A DNA stretch of 64,000 nt. It comes from Siphonodentalium dalli. Lineage: Eukaryota; Mollusca; Scaphopoda; Gadilida; Siphonodentaliidae. Made by a program: the position numbers and the translations under genes. Below, one piece after another: positions 25,401 to 37,109 of this stretch. The notes beneath the pieces were generated by a model. That model was not told the origin of the DNA and ran no database searches. It saw nothing but the letters and a program-made list of their open reading frames with translations. Location of the stretch: positions 52,821,949 through 52,885,948 of the forward strand of contig CP136065.1 of NCBI GenBank assembly GCA_032622095.1. Reading direction: 5' to 3'. How positions within the stretch are numbered: position 1 is the stretch's first letter; each line of letters starts with the position of its first letter.

Positions 25401-28245
25401 ATAACAGTTTGTCTGTATATTTAACCATTGTGTGTGTGTTCCGGTGGTTGGTCACATGTACTACACGGCGTTATTGTTTGGAAGAATAATCACGTGCTAC
25501 TGGGGTTGCTAGATTGGCAAGGGATTAGCGGTTTTTATGTTTGAACTATTAGAACTATGTCTGGAATAGTCGCAATTTTATACTAGAATTTGCGCAACAG
25601 GAGCATGGGGAAAACATAAGATATATATCAGTTTTTAGTAATCGCACGAATCATTAAATAAAAACACTCCGGTATTTTCTGGAATCGAAAGGAAACATAT
25701 AATTATGAACAAAGCAGAAGATACATTCGTGCAGGTTCAGGCGAACTCGGTCAACGGGGAAAGTTTCACGATGACGTTGTTCGTCGATTTTCGTTGAAAT
25801 CGACACGGTGACACCTTTGAATGAAATGAACAGCTATGAAATGGTTATCGGTATAGTATATCCACCGCAGTGCTAACCCAGCGTCAAGAAAATAAATAAA
25901 TTGGTTAAATTCATTAAAGATGTTCCCATTCCCCTCTCGACAAGGTATAACTATTTTCACTTTGATGTTGGTACTAGTAGTTTATAACAATGAATAGTCA
26001 AGCTGTCGATCAAGACTATACCCGGAGGTTCGATTTGCCTAACTTATACTCGAAATTACGATTGGGGTCCACTCATTCGACGAACCCAAAGAAATATGGT
26101 CTTATGTGAATCTTATTTGGAGGGAATACCAGGGAATCTATAAACTGATTTTGATAAAAAAAAAATGTTTTTTAAATGCCACAGCTACCCTCATGTGAGT
26201 GGTTTTGCTTTGGTTCGTTAATTACGCTAGCGTATGATCATACATGTATTATCATTGAACAATCCATTAGATATATTCTTATCTCTCACTAGTGAGTTAT
26301 CGCCGTGTGCTTCATGTGATACTTGGCATCGCGCCAAGTAAATTACCGCGGGGATTAATAATACTATTTAGAAAAGCCGCGCTAGATCAATACCAGACAT
26401 TGCAAAAATGATTACTTTGTCTCGTCTACAAAGTTCAATTATTGTCCAACTTCGTTGTACGAACGAAAATAGGCACAACACAAAGGGGCAAATTGGGGGA
26501 CTATATATATGTTTCGTCGCAAGGCAGAGCGCGCAATACTGTCGTATACGGTTGTGAAGCGTCTCAGCCAACGCCGTGCATGTATGCATTTTACATGCAT
26601 TTTTCAGCTTCTTTTAAAGATTTTGATTTGTTAAAAAGGCAATTAGCTCTAGTTTTTTTCATGTGATATACAAAATCTTCAACTCGTTATGTTTGGATAT
26701 AAGATAAACAGCAGTAATGCGTAGATCGGGCGGGAGCTCGCGACATCAAAACATGCACAGTTTACTTTCCTCAAGATGTACTTATATTTTATCGAAATGT
26801 TTTGACATAAATTATTGGTACATGTATATGCAATGATACGACGAGGGTCGAAAGCTCGGGTGGTATCCATGCGCCAACTGATCAAATACGGAAGCCGCAA
26901 ACCGAAACCAACACTGGTGTGACTCTCTGTTTATTACGCACCTTAAACACAAACACAAGTGATATACAGAACTCAGTCACATTCACAGAGCAGATACTAT
27001 ACCATCGTCAGGCTGTTTATACCGAGCAATACGCGTTGCCCGTGTTAAGAAAGAACCGCTAAGCTTATTTGTTGATGGGAATTTCATAATACCAGCTTTT
27101 CTTTATCACGACCGGAGAGGATCCGCAGATACCTCAGGCGCTATATCTGTACAAGAAAACCAATGTCAGGAATGGTAACGCGCTCAAGATCATATATTAT
27201 ATACCCATGATTGTAATTATAGAATATAAAATATATTGGTTTTGCAAATGACCAACTCAGAATTCCGTTAAAATAAAAACAACAACCAGCACCTAATTAA
27301 CGAACCGGCGGCCGACTCCGACCACAACCCCCAGTGGGCTGCAGAACGAAAAATGTCTATAAAAGTTGAAATATAAGACTCACAAATTATCTTTTTCATT
27401 TCTTTTATTTGTAATTGCATGGCATAGCTTATCACAAACCAAAAATCAACATTATTGAAATAATGTTAACGACAATAAACGAAATTGAAATTCCCAATAT
27501 GCACCTTTTACCGGACTCGGCCTCCGGTCGCAGTTCGACTTTTAATCCTCCCAAAAATCCCATTCTATAAATAAAACACCCATTTATACGCCCAGGCGAA
27601 ACAAGAATATCTACATTAGTATACACGCGGAGCGCGCGTAATAAAATGAACCCGCTGGGGTGTACGTTAAGGTCCCCCCTTGTGAATATATACGACTGCT
27701 ATTGTTATGATTTCGCAACAATTTGTATTTCACTATCATCTGAAATTCAAGCTATACATGCATGTACACATACGTCACCTTTAAAACGCGAGCTATACGT
27801 CGCGTGTATCCATGACGAACCCAATATCGCCCTGGAGCGAATTATCGAAAATTTATCGCACAGGTTTGAACCGCCATACAAAAATTCAGAATAAAGCACC
27901 GGGAACGAATTAGGAACACAGTCATGATGCGTGCTCAAACTGACTGTGTACTTTTCACAAATATTGTTAAATCCCGCGGAATCAATAAATATAAAGCTTC
28001 ATATACATATCCACTATTGTCCAATGTTCTATGTTATATGTCGCATGTGCATATGTCATTCTATTGTGCGAGAATGAGTATACACGCACTTTTACAGCAG
28101 TATAGATCCTTTGAGTACAACCTTAGCGTGACCCATCAGTAGAACACGCGGATCTTGAAGTTCCATATGGATTTCCCCTCCTCGTTTTGAACACTGTCGA
28201 GCTGCAAGGGAAGAAAAGCAATATGATGAACAAAGTACACACACA
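25401..28245. other. No gene recognised
   Basis: About 2.8 kb of unremarkable AT-rich sequence. Frames such as 27646-27894 (82 codons) are not recognised and have no splice or family support. Confidence 0.3.
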
Positions 28246-28249
28246 CTAA

Positions 28250-28632
28250 CACTTTACCCAACAAACCGGCCAAAACTGGCCAAATAAAGCTTCAACAACC
28301 TAAAATATCTTCGGTCTGTCTCAATAGAACCATACAAATATGGATATCATTGGAACCGGCTCCTTGACCACATTGTGATAGTTACAGTTATGCCATGTGC
28401 CAATGCATTCTCTTATATATGCGAGTCGACCATAGGTCGCCTCGCATATATAAGAGAATGCATTGGCCTAAAAAAATCTTTTTTTAACACTTTTTACCAT
28501 TTTTTCTTACATTCTTTAACAATTTTTAATGTGTTAAGCCAATGCATTCTCTTATATATGCGAGGCGACCTATGGTCGACTCGCATATATAAGAGAATGC
28601 ATTGGCACAGGGCCGTTCTGTTGGGTAAAGGG
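28250..28632 (-). mobile_element. CCCTTTACCC MITE carrying paired hairpins, copy 1
   Basis: A 383-bp element with inverted ends ACTTTACCCAACAAACCGGC and its complement, flanked by CTAA (28246-28249 and 28633-28636) instead of the usual TTAA. The hairpins are at 28400-28466 and 28539-28605. The long unique arm (AAGCTTCAACAACC ... CACATTGTGATAGTTACAG) lies on the left, so it is inverted relative to the 30250, 39841 and 47949 copies. Confidence 0.85.
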
Positions 28633-28636
28633 CTAA

Positions 28637-28990
28637 CACTAGAGTGCTAACATGTACTCAGGAGAGGGCAAAGCTACATGTTATACTTCGTGGTGAGCTA
28701 TTTCACAGGCTTCCTATAAAGTGCTGATGTAAGTTTGCTTGGACTAAAGAGAGATATCCTGAACGACTTCGAATTTGAATGGTGTGAGATATACCTTACC
28801 CTGTCAAGTACTTTGAGGACAAATAACTATTTGTGATTATGTTCGTTTTTTTCACTTGTTGATGGTTGGTCTAATTAACGCTATATAAATGTGTTATTGC
28901 CATTATGCTGTATTTTAAATATATGAATATGTCCATGTATATATTGTCAATAAAGAATTATAAAAAAACAAAACAAAACAAAAAAACAGT
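28637..28990 (+). other. Possible retroposed or LINE 3' tail
   Basis: Near 28880 the phrase TAACGCTATATAAATGTGTT resembles the 3' ends of L2/CR1-type LINEs. Near 28950 AATAAAGAATTATAAAAAAA gives a polyadenylation-like signal followed by an A-rich tract (AAAACAAAACAAAAAAAC). No coding sequence is seen upstream before the MITE border. It could be a LINE tail or the 3' end of a transcript. Confidence 0.3.
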
Positions 28991-29420
28991 TAGCTTGGAC
29001 ACCCCTCCCCACACGGAAATAAATGGTCAATGTTGAATGCACATCTTTATATGTAAAATGACCGCATATATATGTATTTCTTTGGGTATAATAAACATTT
29101 GAAAAAAAATGAACAAAGTGCTGAATCTGTCTCTGTCAGAAGGCTAATATAACACAATATTTCACCTCACCCAGAAATTGCGCCTTCTGGTTGGTCGAGA
29201 GTTGTGTTCTATGTTGAGAAGTGTTGTGCTAAATTTAGCACCCCACTATGATTGATTGGGGTTTAATTTCGCTTTTAGCAACTAAGGCCATACAACGGCA
29301 TTGCCAGTTTTAGTGGTGGAGGAAATCCGCACACTTACGGCTAATCTCACAGTAATTTCAATGGCTCATAAACTCGTCGACCATGTGCGGCAAACCACCG
29401 GCCATCGGTGAGTAACTGCA

Positions 29421-29554
29421 AATTCCACCAGATAACGACTTCGAGTGACAAAATCCATGATGGAAACATGTGGATTTGAATCCCCATCGCCAGCGCTGGA
29501 GGGCGGAAGGCTTGGAGTTGTACCATAATCGACTGAGCCACCGAGCTCCCCCAG
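29421..29554 (-). mobile_element. tRNA-derived SINE unit 1
   Basis: Read on the minus strand, this begins GGGGGAGCTCGGTGGCTCAG. It contains an A-box-like TGGCTCAGTCGATTATGG (29523-29540) and a B-box-like GGATTCAAATCC (29472-29483), the internal pol III promoter of tRNA genes. The spacing and flanks do not fold as a functional tRNA. It is followed head to tail by a near-identical unit at 29557-29691. Confidence 0.7.
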
Positions 29555-29556
29555 GC

Positions 29557-29691
29557 AACTCCACCAGATAACGACTTCGAGTGACAAAGTCCATGATGGA
29601 AACATGTGGATTTGAACCCTCATCGCCAGCGCTGGAGGGCGGAACTGCTTGGAGTTGTACCATAACCGACTGAGCAACCGAGCTCCCCCAG
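29557..29691 (-). mobile_element. tRNA-derived SINE unit 2
   Basis: About 90% or more identical by eye to 29421-29554, in the same orientation and only two bases away, so the pair is a tandem dimer. The B-box is here GGGTTCAAATCC on the minus strand. The three overlapping minus-strand frames over this dimer are shadows. Confidence 0.7.
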
Positions 29692-30249
29692 CACACCACT
29701 ATACGTGTATATATAGTATCGTGCTAAATTTAGAGCACTACTATATCAAACTAGCAAAAAGCCACAAACAGAGGCAACAATCTCAAAAACAGATAGACAT
29801 ATATGTGTCCACCAATTTATTAACAAATGAAATTAAAACATTACTGTGAAAAATTTTTTCCACAGGAACGACGTCAACTTGCGAAGTGGTAACATTCGGT
29901 TGAAATCACCTTGTAATTCAGTAAGTTGGCCCTATACCCCGAGTAGTCAACTGCAAGCCATGTTCTATTTATCTATATATATAGTTTAATTATTGAAAGT
30001 GGCAACTCAATACAGGAACGTTCTTTGATTCGATCTGAGAACGTTCCTCATTTAGGTTGTCCATGCACTATCCCTATGATTTCAACCGGAAATCGACACA
30101 AAAGATACAGCTTATCTTCAAAATGTGCTCCGACTGCTCGACACATCGCAAAGTCGGTTTATCTATATAATTGGTGGTGTCACACAATCATATTTATAGC
30201 TTATACACGCCATGTGGTCATTGTAACCTTTGGTGACATACTTTGTTAA

Positions 30250-30618
30250 CCCTTTACCCAACAGAACGGCCATGTGCCAATGCATTCTCTTATATATGCG
30301 AGTCGACCATAGGTCGCCTCGCATATATAAGAGAATGCATTGGCTTAACATATTAAAAATTATAAAATTGTCAAAGAATGTAGAAAAATATGTTTTTTAG
30401 GCCAATGCATTCTCTTATATATGCGAGGCGACCTATGGTCGACTCGCATATATAAGAGAATGCATTGGCACAGGGCATAACTGTAACCATCACAATGTGG
30501 TCAATGAGCCGGTTCCAATGATATCCATATTTGTATGGTTCTATTGAGACAGACCGAAGATATTTTAGGCTGTTGAAGCTTTATTTGGCCGGTATTTGCC
30601 GTTTTGTTGGGTAAAGGG
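30250..30618 (+). mobile_element. CCCTTTACCC MITE carrying paired hairpins, copy 2
   Basis: A 369-bp element flanked by TTAA (30246-30249 and 30619-30622). The ends are CCCTTTACCCAACAGAACGG and its complement. The hairpins are at 30277-30343 and 30402-30468, 58 bp apart. The right arm carries the family's unique segment (CATAACTGTAACCATCACAA ... AAGCTTTATTTGGCCGG). Confidence 0.88.
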
Positions 30619-30903
30619 TTAATTAAACGTCCCAGCAACACTCACAATAGCATCACAGGCATTCGCCACAGAAGTGTTGACATTACGAATACAAATGATA
30701 TTGACTTACCATATAGTTTCTTTTTGGCAAAAACCCTAGCCCAATAACCAGCCAGAACTGTGTGTGCTGACCCTGAAAAACAATGTTGTATAATTAATCA
30801 AGGGTTGCTAGGAATGCTGCTAGATCAAGGGTTAAGTCCTAGACTACTGCATGGTATGCACACAAGCAATGCCATTTCTTGGGTACATATTGAGGAGTAA
30901 GCC

Positions 30904-30917
30904 ACAAGGGCTCTAAT
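30904..30917. repeat. LINE target-site duplication, left
   Basis: ACAAGGGCTCTAAT is repeated perfectly at 31536-31549, on either side of the 5'-truncated LINE. Confidence 0.85.
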
Positions 30918-31535
30918 CCCTGCAGAAAGTCCAAAACAAAGCTCTCCGCATCGCTCTACATCAGCCATTCTTCACACCAAACCAAGCCCTCCACGACGCA
31001 GCAGACATACCTACGATGAAACAACGACTAACCGACCTCAGAAACCAGACCCTCGCCAGAATCGACAACAGCCCACTCATCCAAGAACTCCATCGACGAA
31101 ACCAGCTACTCTCCACCAAAAAGACCAAGTCCATCCTAGAACTCGACAACACCGACAGACCTATCTAGATCCCATACAACCGTCAACCAAGCCAACCAAC
31201 AGCCAAATCACCAGCCAACCAATAACTTCACCAGCCCAACGCAATACAGCTTCCAACCACTCCAGCACTTCGCCAGTCACACCACCAACCAAGATGCACC
31301 AGCATTAAAGCCAGCCGACCAACAGCCACTCCAACCAGACATCCAGCCTAAACCTAAGCTTCACATAAACCACATCCCAACAACCTCGACTCCTCCACCA
31401 CGCTTCCACCGCTTTGCCTCCAAATACAACAGCCTCAACAATCGATTTTCATCGAAGATATCAAGAAAGGGTGAAGGGAATTGCACAATGCGTTCCGACC
31501 ATCCTGCCCGGCCTTCGACCGGAAACGACTCAACA
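30918..31535 (+). mobile_element. 5'-truncated Jockey-like LINE with end of reverse-transcriptase ORF
   Basis: From 30920 an uninterrupted 82-codon frame ends at TAG 31166-31168. It starts LQKVQNKALRIALHQPFF and contains 'IPTMKQRLTDLRNQ', the usual end of Jockey-like reverse-transcriptase ORFs after the thumb domain ('LQxxQNKxLR...', then a short helix-rich tail). The catalytic part is gone through 5' truncation. The 3' part is CCA/CAA-rich with little TA content, unlike its surroundings, and ends in CAACAA directly before the second target duplication. The perfect 14-bp duplication and intact frame point to a recent insertion by target-primed reverse transcription. Confidence 0.85.
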
Positions 31536-31549
31536 ACAAGGGCTCTAAT

Positions 31550-32515
31550 GGTATGTCAACTAAATGAAAAGAAGAGAATCGGTAGCTTCGCGGCGGAGTA
31601 TTGAATTAGAAATGTTGCTCACATTTAGGTGGTATATGTCATATGATAGCAACGATGGAGTGTCTTGCAAATGGTCTAAATAGTATACAATATAGTTATA
31701 AATCTCAGCAAAAACACTATCATTACAGCTAACAGATGGAAGTTAAAAGGATCGTAACCTGATGTAGGTCTTAATAATTTGGAAAATAATTCAGAGCGTA
31801 TGCGAGAGGCCGAATGCAATTTATAGCCAAAGAGTTTAATTTAGACATTTAAATAGTATACATGTATGTTTCAGAAGGAGAGGAAGATATAATGTATACG
31901 TATGTAGTCTTTAGGAATGGTGTATATAATGTTCAAAGTTCAAAATCTCACCGATACCATCATCAGTTCCAATCGGACGAGCATAATTTTAATCACGGAA
32001 CAACTCAATTATTGAAAACTCCCCACCACTGTCATCATTTCACGATTCATATGTCCCCATCCTTTCTACTTTCTCACTCACTCCCCCTCCCTCCTCTCTC
32101 TCTCTCTCGCTCTCTCCATGTCTCATGCCACCCTAGCACTATCTTCTTCCATCCCTAACTCAAATTTAGTTATATATCTCCTCTTCTCCTAAAACCATTA
32201 TTTCAATCCCTTCCCATCTGATCGATACCACTCCCTCACTCATTGGGGAAGGGACATGTCGCCAAAGACGAAAATATTTCATATAATCCACCGGGCTTGT
32301 TGTCTGTTCCTCATTTCAATAATTAACTCTTATATTTTGTATATTTATGTCATCTGTAAATTATGTTATTTGTTTGGATTTGGAAATCAAAATATGTTTA
32401 CATCATCAGTTCCAGATAACCCGGTGGCGATCCCTTTCAGCGAAGAACCACCGATTTTTGACACTTACTGGAAAAGTATGTACACTTTAAGTGTAGAATC
32501 AGAGGGGGAGTAACT
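31550..32515. other. No gene recognised; pyrimidine-rich tract
   Basis: A CT-rich stretch occurs at about 32080-32115 (CCCTCCCTCCTCTCTCTC...). The frame at 31862-32158 runs into this tract and is not recognised. No other structure seen. Confidence 0.3.
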
Positions 32516-32519
32516 TTAA

Positions 32520-32557
32520 CCCGGATTCCGGATCTGGATCCGGATTCGGCTGAAAAG

Positions 32558-32643
<86 letters not shown>

Positions 32644-32849
32644 TCAGTCCACTGTTTGCAATCATGGGAAGCCCGGATTCGAGGCTAGGACCTCTAACTA
32701 GCTGATAAAGTCACATACAATGGTGACATAACGCGAAAATGCCACATACTTGCGATTTAAAGCAATTTAAAAAATTGGGTCGGATCCGGATCCGAAATCC
32801 GGGAAAAAGCACTTTTTCGGCCAAATACGGATCTGATCCGGAATCCGGG
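32520..32849. mobile_element. TTAA-CCCGG MITE containing a GA microsatellite
   Basis: A 330-bp element with inverted ends CCCGGATTCCGGATC and its complement, flanked by TTAA (32516-32519 and 32850-32853). The symmetry extends a few bases outward (TAACTTTAA...TTAAAGTTA), so a TA target is an alternative reading. The interior holds GGATCCGGAT-rich inverted repeats and an ~80-bp GA tract. Confidence 0.7.
32561..32643. repeat. (GA)n microsatellite
   Basis: Over forty GA dinucleotides with one GC interruption near 32632, inside the TTAA-CCCGG element. Confidence 0.98.
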
Positions 32850-33132
32850 TTAAAGTTAGTCCCAATCAGAGGCTGTAATTGTGGACAGGCTCAGATACAT
32901 GTAACGTATAGTGTATGCACGGTTCCCAGCAAGTAAGTCTATATATAGACTATACCGATTAACATACTTGGTGCAGCGGGAAATGTCAGACAGTGATGAG
33001 CTAACGATTTTGCAGGTATGTTAATGATCTAATGGCAAAAACATCAACGGTTTGTGCTAATACAATTGATAATGGTATGTACAATATAAAAAAACGTGTG
33101 ATAACAGCAGGGACGTGGCTAGAGGGTCTACT

Positions 33133-33154
33133 TGGGGGGGGGGGGGGGGGGGGG
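33133..33154. repeat. Poly-G tract
   Basis: A run of 22 G after CTACTT, in a GGGACGTGGCTAGAGGG context that resembles the start of many invertebrate CAGGGGCGTAG-type elements. A matching right end was not found. Confidence 0.8.
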
Positions 33155-33685
33155 TGGTGTCCAATTTGGGGAATTCCAACTGCACCCCCTTGAATCCGAC
33201 CGAACACAAGTTTTGCCTAATAGCCTATATATTCATAAGCCATTGTTCTATACTAGTACCCGGTGTCAGAACATTCAGATATTTGAACCTGAAAATTGCA
33301 TAAATCCTAACATCTGGTGATCCAACTCCAGACAAATGCACATGGCTACGGACAAGAGACCAGGACACACCGGGCGGACCATGGTTGTTCGGCCAGGTGT
33401 GAGAACATTTTGAAAACTAAATAAGAAAATCGCAAAATCCCAATATCTAGACTGGCCTCAAGCTTTCCTAGTTTTGGAACACCACACTTAGGTCGAAAAA
33501 TTTCCAACTGATGACAATTCAAATGTTGACCAAATGTTGGACACTATTGTTTTCTTAAATTAATTAGCAGTTTTTGACTGACCACGGGGGAGGGATCAGG
33601 ACAAAGCTTTCCAAGTGTTGGAAATTTCCAACCTGACTTGGAAAGCTTCTGTCCTGGTTTAAGGTTGGAAAATTTCCAACTGATG

Positions 33686-34236
33686 CAGAGGGGGGGGGGG
33701 GGGGGGGTGAAAAAAAAATTCCGGCACGTATGCCGGGGTGGGTGGGTGGTCAAAGCCACCAACAAGCAATTTTTTCCGCAACTAAAAAAAAATTTCCTGC
33801 TTGTTTTTTAGTGTTTTGGCAATGAGTTGGGCTTCAAAACCACTTTTAATGAGAGAAATAATGTAATTCTAACTGTAAACTGACTGTAGGTAGTTATCGT
33901 GTTGTATTTTGTTGCAAATTTTGAAATCCAAGATGGCCGCTGGCAGCCATGTTTTTTTGGCCGAATGACCTCAAAATGACTCATTCCTATTTACATGTCC
34001 ATGTTAACATCCATGATAAATAGTATGCACAGAAATTCATATACAGCTGTTTACAGTGAATTTCCCCCCCGCAAATCTCTGTTTTAGTGTTAAAAGGGGG
34101 GTGGGTGTCAAAAAATGGTCGGAAAAAAACTGCCGAAAACGGAAAAAAAATTGGCGGTGGGGGTGGGTGGGTACAAAAAATGATCGAAAGGGAAAAAATG
34201 CCATACGTGCCTGAAATTGTTTTCCGACCCCCCCTG
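33686..34236. mobile_element. CAGGGGG-ended DNA element, 7-bp target duplication, copy 2
   Basis: A 551-bp element starting CAGAGGGGGG and ending CCCCCCCTG, flanked by ACTGATG (33679-33685 and 34237-34243). Inverted subterminal parts share GGCACGTATGCC, an A-run and GGGTGGGTGGG. It resembles 1627-3012 in ends and target length. No coding sequence. Confidence 0.7.
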
Positions 34237-34426
34237 ACTGATGGCCATTTCAGTCCAAAATTTTGACCAAAAGTAGGAAAATCAACACATGAACGATATA
34301 TGTCAAAATTTGTCTATTTCTTTGCGATTATTACGCGAGAATTGTGGTGTGGCTTAATGTGGTTTATCGTTGTTTTAGTGGCTGTAGAAGCCATGTCACG
34401 ACGTTGTCAATTTTACGGTTGGATTT

Positions 34427-34493
34427 TATGGTCGACTCGCATATATAAGAGAATGCATTGGCACAGGGTTTTCGCAAAAATTCAGGAAGCTTC
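34427..34493. mobile_element. Half-hairpin plus family end, fragment
   Basis: The right half of the shared hairpin (TATGGTCGACTCGCATATAT, then AAGAGAATGCATTGG) runs into CACAGGGTTTTCGCAAAAAT and TCAGGAAGCTTC. The latter is the reverse complement of the left end of the CCCTTTCATGAC family. The other half is missing. The following 270 bp hold open but unrecognised frames. Confidence 0.65.
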
Positions 34494-34798
34494 AGTTGGA
34501 CATTTCAAAGTGGGCAGCCCCCAATCGGAGACCCCTCCAGCCAAGTCTCTGTTGGTGAAGTATATTGATGCCACAGGCCAATAAATTAGGATTTCAGAAA
34601 CCACAATGAACTGACCCTGCTTCATGTATAATGCTATGATGTCGGTTGGTCTCGCTGATGTATAGTTGTGGCGTTGATTCGGACTATTGAACAACTATGT
34701 GTTCGAGAGTCTGAAAGAGTTCACCGTCAATCATATTACAACCGCTACAGACAATTTCTGCAGGCAATCCATGCAGGATGACGTCATATTTGCATTAA

Positions 34799-35053
34799 CT
34801 CGTTCATGACTGGAGCTTCCTGAATTTTGCGAAAACAATGTGCCAATGCATTATTTTATATATGTGAGCCTCCCATAGGGAGCCTCTTATATATAAGAGT
34901 ATATATCGGCATAATAATATTTACCTTGACATTGTATAAGCCAGTGCATTCTGTTATATATGCGAGGCTCCCTATGAGAGACTCACATATATAAGAAAAT
35001 GCACTGGCACATGATCATAATGCTGCACCAGCGCGGCACCCGACATGAAAGGG
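34799..35053 (+). mobile_element. CCCTTTCATGAC MITE carrying paired hairpins, copy 1
   Basis: A 255-bp element flanked by TTAA (34795-34798 and 35054-35057). The left end CTCGTTCATGACTGGAGCTT is slightly decayed and the right end is ACATGAAAGGG. The hairpins at 34843-34909 and 34941-35007 carry a different stem core from the other families (CTCCC paired with GGGAG). Confidence 0.8.
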
Positions 35054-35057
35054 TTAA

Positions 35058-36710
35058 AACAGTTATACGATTGACATATATCTCTTTTCGGTTTCAATTT
35101 TGCAAATAACAGATTCGTTGTTGACTGTCGAAATTCTTGGACATACTTAATTATATTCTCCTTGTTAGGTATTATTGGTCAATCCAGGACTCTTCATACA
35201 CGCTTTTTAGTTTTAATTAGTTGTCGTAGTCTCTAAATTTGTAAACACTGTGATTTTTAGCAATGTGACAGAAAATTTATTACGCTTTTTTTTTTAGCTA
35301 TGTGACGAGGTCTACTGGAATCGGAGTTGCCGTATGGGAATGCCGACAAAATTGGCTTCATCGCTTTACCGTGAAATGCAGTGATTGGCTGATCCTGCCA
35401 TAATGCTTCTTGATTCCCTGCTGTTTGGTTCAGGCTCTACATGTTACGCATAGCTAATTCAATAAACTGTATTTCAGTCAGACTGGTTGGGCACCTGTAG
35501 CCCCCAAATACACAGACCACGTTTACGTATGGACGAATACCGACACACTCTTTTGCCCGACAATTTGACAACTAACTTGTCACACGTCAATGTCTTCCAA
35601 TCTTTTAGATAATTTTCCCCAGAACGAAATTTAATCATGGAAAACAGCGACATTGGATGAATATGTACGATATTGACAACATTCTTAGCGCCTTGAGCCA
35701 TGCCATTCAGCAAAGTTGACATGGAGTGTTCCCTTGACACAAAGCGTATATATTGTATCCACCGTACTGTGTTCCAGAACCACTTGTCGCCGAATGAAGT
35801 GTCCCTCGACTCTCGCAATTATATCAGTAGACCGCTCCTCCATAGCTCTATAATCGCGTTACATTTCCATATGCAGGGCGAAATTGATTTCCACAACGAA
35901 AGAGACGAGAAATAGGTAGACCGATGTATCGATGTGTCATCCATTATAGATCACATATCGGAATTCAATAGGCCTACTTATCAAACCCGGACGTCGGTCG
36001 GTCGATGCGTGATGATGACGGATGTCGAATATATATGCCGGGGCATCGATCCTCACCTTTGCTTCCAACGGAGGTAATAGAATAATCCGGAAACATGACA
36101 CTGTTCGTGTGACAGCAGCGAACCGCACCCATAGATCAGCCCCTTAATATCGAAGTGCATTGTTAGATACCCGGTATCTTCGGAATAAAGCAGAATAGGG
36201 TCCATTATTCCAAGGTATTAAATATTTATCCCAGGACCAACTAAGTGGTTTAATGCCAGGCGGTGATTGTAATATTGAACGCGCGACCAATAACCACATC
36301 GATTAAGGGGCGTAGTTAGGGGGTCTTCGTTCCGCGGGGGTGCATGTACAACCAGAAACAATTCCCAACTCTGGTAAATTTCATTTGCAACAGCAAAGGG
36401 TTGCGATTTTCCAACTAGTATCCCAACAAGCTTTTCAAGCTTTTTCAGTTTTTGGTTTAATAATACTTATTCCCATTCAAACACCACCAGACATGTTGCA
36501 ACGGAGTGCATATAATTGTGTTCCTTGTACATAATGGAGAATGGTGGATAGTGCTCTATAGATATATGACTGATATTTGCCATCCCCATGCACGAGTGGC
36601 CATTCTCATATGGAAATGACATTGAGAACAAACGGTAATTTCCGTATATCGTCCACGACGTATGTAGCCCAGAGACCAAGCATATGTCACTGCATAATCT
36701 TTGTGTAGAA
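35058..36710. other. No gene recognised
   Basis: The minus-strand frame at 35474-35818 (114 codons) has an ordinary amino-acid mix but no recognised motif. I leave it unassigned. Around 36306 GGGGCGTAGTTAGGGGG resembles an element start without a visible partner. Confidence 0.3.
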
Positions 36711-37109
36711 GTCGGTAGCCGAGAGGTAGCGTACTGGTCTTTCATGCTAACGGACCGGCAATCGCAACCTGGTCAGGGTATTCTGACAAAAATCAGAACT
36801 CGGTCAGATACCAAGTTTGTCAGGCTGAATAGTCTCATTCGAGATCACTGAATAAAGATCCGAATGCAAAATGCCGACTTCCCCCCATTACAACAATTGT
36901 CCAGGTATGGTGTCGTGGGTGCTGTACGACCGGGCGCGGACATTAATGGCTGACCCGTGTACACGCCTCGGTGTGTGCACGTTAAAGAACGCTACTGGAG
37001 TCACCACAGGGTTATAAAGTTACTCGGCCGTGGTAACACCCGGACCTCCACATAATCCTCAGCACATTGAGGGCGATGGAGTATCAAGTAGATAGATAGA
37101 TAGATAGAC
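36711..37109 (+). mobile_element. tRNA-derived SINE with GATA tail
   Basis: The head (36711-36780) resembles a tRNA: GGTAGCCGAGAGGTAGCG gives an A-box-like site and GGCAATCGCAACC a decayed B-box. The body contains CCGGGCGCGGACATTAATGG and GTGCACGTTAAAGAACGC, a conserved-looking core of a kind seen in several invertebrate SINEs. It ends in a GATA tandem tail at 37091-37108. About 395 bp in all. Confidence 0.65.

Noticed and set aside
24436-25489. Long overlapping frames on both strands (up to 172 codons) with repeating 'HTRVYSKYSPYTCVF' peptides
   Set aside because: They are produced by the 28-bp array, whose unit lacks stops in most frames; no start context, splice signal or family.
30961-31152. 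63-codon minus-strand frame
   Set aside because: Antisense shadow of the intact LINE reverse-transcriptase tail on the plus strand.
35474-35818. 114-codon minus-strand gene
   Set aside because: No recognised motif, no exon borders, and this length is expected by chance in a window of this size.
36711-36790. Functional tRNA gene
   Set aside because: A-box and B-box-like words exist, but the B-box is degraded and no cloverleaf is convincing; the following body and GATA tail mark a SINE.
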